Part shown: one piece after another, positions 14,041-15,464 of the stretch
Layout of the letters: each line of letters opens with the position of its first letter
Position numbering within the stretch: position 1 is the stretch's first letter
Assembly (NCBI GenBank): GCA_002383605.1
Contig: DFYK01000079.1
Coordinates: 13,318-28,781 of the forward strand
Direction of reading: 5' to 3'
DNA: 15,464 nucleotides
From: Proteiniphilum sp. UBA4084
GTDB lineage: Bacteria > Bacteroidota > Bacteroidia > Bacteroidales > Dysgonomonadaceae
Notes under the pieces: generated by a model
The model's database searches: none
What the model saw: only the letters and a program-made list of their open reading frames with translations
Told to the model about the DNA's origin: nothing
Position numbers and translations under genes: made by a program

Positions 14041-14520
14041 TCAACTTTTTCTTTTAAATAAAGGCAATATCACGATTGCAAGAAAAGTTATGATAAGCAT
14101 GATGTACGCACTGAAAAGCCACATATCGGTCAATTTCAGCGTGGAAGAATTATTATCAGCGCCGTCATATCCCGGGATGTTCAGCAATGACCCGTCACCG
14201 ATCAAAAAAGTAATGATCAGCATGGCAGCCATGGCCAAAAGCACGAGAAAGCCACTTAACGCTTTTTTGGGAGACTCCTTTAACTTCTTGAGAAAATCTA
14301 AAACAGAAAATGCGAGAAGTACAACTATTGTAATGACAAGCAATGCATAGCCCCAAAATAAAACAATGTCTGTAAATTTTGGCTGACTCATATCGGCAAT
14401 TAACTTCTCCTGTGCCGAAGCTTCGCCTCCCAGATAGAATAACGCCATCACAAAGATAGATATGATGACACCTATCAGAAGCGTTATTTTGGAAGTTCTG
14501 TGTATTTTAGTTACGGCCAT
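14041..14520 (-). CDS. conserved-looking membrane protein with internal duplication, inside the exb cluster
   Basis: I do not recognise a named family. The protein (159 aa) has four predicted helices (about 12-30, 51-76, 89-108, 132-155). The two halves look duplicated: KFTDIVLFWGYALLVIT (48-64) matches KLTDMWLFSAYIMLIIT (129-145) at a constant offset of 81, each followed by a hydrophobic run and a basic end (FLKKLK and LFKRK). Thr50-Asp51 and Thr131-Asp132 lie at the outer edge of helices 2 and 4 if the N-terminus is inside. The gene sits 5 bases after exbB and 40 bases before exbD, so it is very likely part of the same motor or its assembly. Placement of such a gene in Bacteroidetes exb clusters is something I recall, not something I could verify here. 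Confidence 0.7.
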   Translation of the reverse strand: MAVTKIHRTSKITLLIGVIISIFVMALFYLGGEASAQEKLIADMSQPKFTDIVLFWGYALLVITIVVLLAFSVLDFLKKLKESPKKALSGFLVLLAMAAMLIITFLIGDGSLLNIPGYDGADNNSSTLKLTDMWLFSAYIMLIITFLAIVILPLFKRKS

Positions 14521-14525
14521 AATGA

Positions 14526-15332
14526 TTACAGGTTTTTGTATTTAACGTTATATTTGATCACCTGATCCAGGAAAATGATGGATGCATCTTCCATTTTATT
14601 CAGGATACCTTCCATTTTGCTAAGGATATAATTGTAGATAACCTGGAGTATCAGGGCGACGATCAAACCACCTACGGTCGTGATCAGGGCCACCTTCATA
14701 CCACCGGCAACGATTGTCGGGCTCATGTCTCCTGCTCTCTGGATATCGTCGAACGCCTGCACCATACCGACTACTGTTCCCAAGAAACCGAGCGACGGAG
14801 CAATCGCGATAAACAGTGTGATCCAGGAAAGATTTCTCTCCAGTAAACCCGACTGTACGCCACCATAAGATACAATGGAGCGTTCCACTACATCGGGTCC
14901 CTGATCCAGGCGCAGTAATCCCTGATATACAATAGAAGCAACCGGACCTCTTGTGTCTCGTGCGAGATCTTTTGCGGCTTCCACATCGCCTCTGTCAAGT
15001 GCATCGCCAATTTTACCGAGGAAAGCATCCGGATCCACGTCAGCCAAACTCAGGTAGATGATTCTTTCCAGACAAAAAGCAAGTCCAAGGATCAAACAGA
15101 TGGCAATGAGGCTCATGAAACCTGCACCACCTTCAATAAACTTCACCTTCAAAGCCTGATGAAAACCACCGCTTGAAGTTTCCTGCACAGCTGCAGGAGC
15201 AGTCTCAACAGGAGTTGCAGCTACTTGTTCTGTTTGTTCTTGCGGAGGGGTGGTGTCTTGTGCTAGAAGGACCGATGACAATCCCACGGACATCATTCCG
15301 AAGATTGCTAAAATTGCAAATAACTTTTTCAT
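14526..15332 (-). CDS. exbB: MotA/TolQ/ExbB family proton channel protein
   Basis: ExbB-type protein of 268 aa that forms the proton channel pentamer of an ExbBD-like motor. A signal peptide (residues 1 to about 24, ending VLLA) is followed by a low-complexity periplasmic stretch rich in Pro, Thr, Gln, Glu and Ala (25-55). Three helices follow at about 70-92, 168-192 and 208-235. Conserved residues are Glu89 in the CLER turn, Thr186 in LGFLGTVVGM (E. coli ExbB Thr148) and Thr219 in ALITTVGGL (E. coli Thr181). It is the first gene of the four-gene cluster. I found no exact TAnnTTTG box in the 108 bases upstream, so it may be read through from the tRNA or use a weaker promoter. Confidence 0.92.
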   Translation of the reverse strand: MKKLFAILAIFGMMSVGLSSVLLAQDTTPPQEQTEQVAATPVETAPAAVQETSSGGFHQALKVKFIEGGAGFMSLIAICLILGLAFCLERIIYLSLADVDPDAFLGKIGDALDRGDVEAAKDLARDTRGPVASIVYQGLLRLDQGPDVVERSIVSYGGVQSGLLERNLSWITLFIAIAPSLGFLGTVVGMVQAFDDIQRAGDMSPTIVAGGMKVALITTVGGLIVALILQVIYNYILSKMEGILNKMEDASIIFLDQVIKYNVKYKNL

Positions 15333-15440
15333 TGTGTGTTCAATTTTTTTTGATTAATGATCTTTGATTTTGTTGTATAAATAATTGATTTTTGTTGTTG
15401 GTTTAAATGAAATATGACTAATCTACGCTATTCTTTTATG

Positions 15441-15464
15441 CGGAGAGAGCGGGATTCGAACCCG
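15441..15464 (-). tRNA. 3' end of a tRNA, probably tRNA-Ser (cut by the window end)
   Basis: On the minus strand the T arm CGGGTTCGAATCCCG is followed by the acceptor strand TCTCTCC and discriminator G; the next bases are CAT, so the CCA end is not encoded. An acceptor starting GGAGAGA with discriminator G fits bacterial tRNA-Ser. The anticodon lies outside the window, so the identity is inferred. Confidence 0.8.

Overview
The window looks like a chromosomal segment of a Bacteroidales bacterium (phylum Bacteroidota), possibly near Dysgonomonadaceae or Porphyromonadaceae; the family is a guess. Evidence: the V-type ATPase gene order B-D-I-K, an exbB / small membrane protein / exbD / exbD cluster, ffh followed by folD, a ChuR-like sulfatase-maturating enzyme, and promoters of the Bacteroidetes type (TTTG, about 20 nt, TAnnTTTG). 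There are no phage, plasmid, CRISPR or insertion-sequence genes, and most of the content is housekeeping.

Layout. 1-3653 (+): the 3' part of a V/A-type ATPase operon, with catalytic-head subunit B (5' end outside the window), shaft subunit D, membrane stator subunit I and the proteolipid rotor K. The rotor carries the residues of the Na+ site known from Enterococcus hirae NtpK, so a Na+-coupled machine is likely. 3631-4557 (-): a cation diffusion facilitator whose 3' end overlaps the end of the ATPase operon. 4558-4807: divergent promoter region. 4808-7101 (+): ffh (SRP GTPase) and folD, separated by a heptamer-repeat block, then a 66-bp remnant of the C-terminus of a short-chain dehydrogenase. 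7182-10709 (-): pepT, gcvT and a flippase-like membrane protein, in that transcription order; the pepT-gcvT gap holds three more heptamer blocks. 10810-10950 (+): the SRP (4.5S) RNA gene with a very clear promoter. 11044-11460 (-): DoxX-family membrane protein. 11612-12841 (+): anaerobic sulfatase-maturating radical SAM enzyme, closed by a strong two-way terminator. 12910-15332 (-): ExbB, a four-helix membrane protein, ExbD and ExbD. 15441-15464 (-): 3' end of a tRNA, probably tRNA-Ser.

How the genes work together. The ATPase and the ExbBD module are ion-gradient machines. Ffh and the 4.5S RNA are the two components of the same particle and lie within 5 kb of each other. FolD and GcvT both work in tetrahydrofolate one-carbon metabolism, and both start codons directly follow the same kind of heptamer-repeat and A-tract block. 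I do not see a clear new defence or mobile system. The least explained items are the heptamer blocks, the internally duplicated membrane protein in the Exb cluster, and the dehydrogenase remnant.
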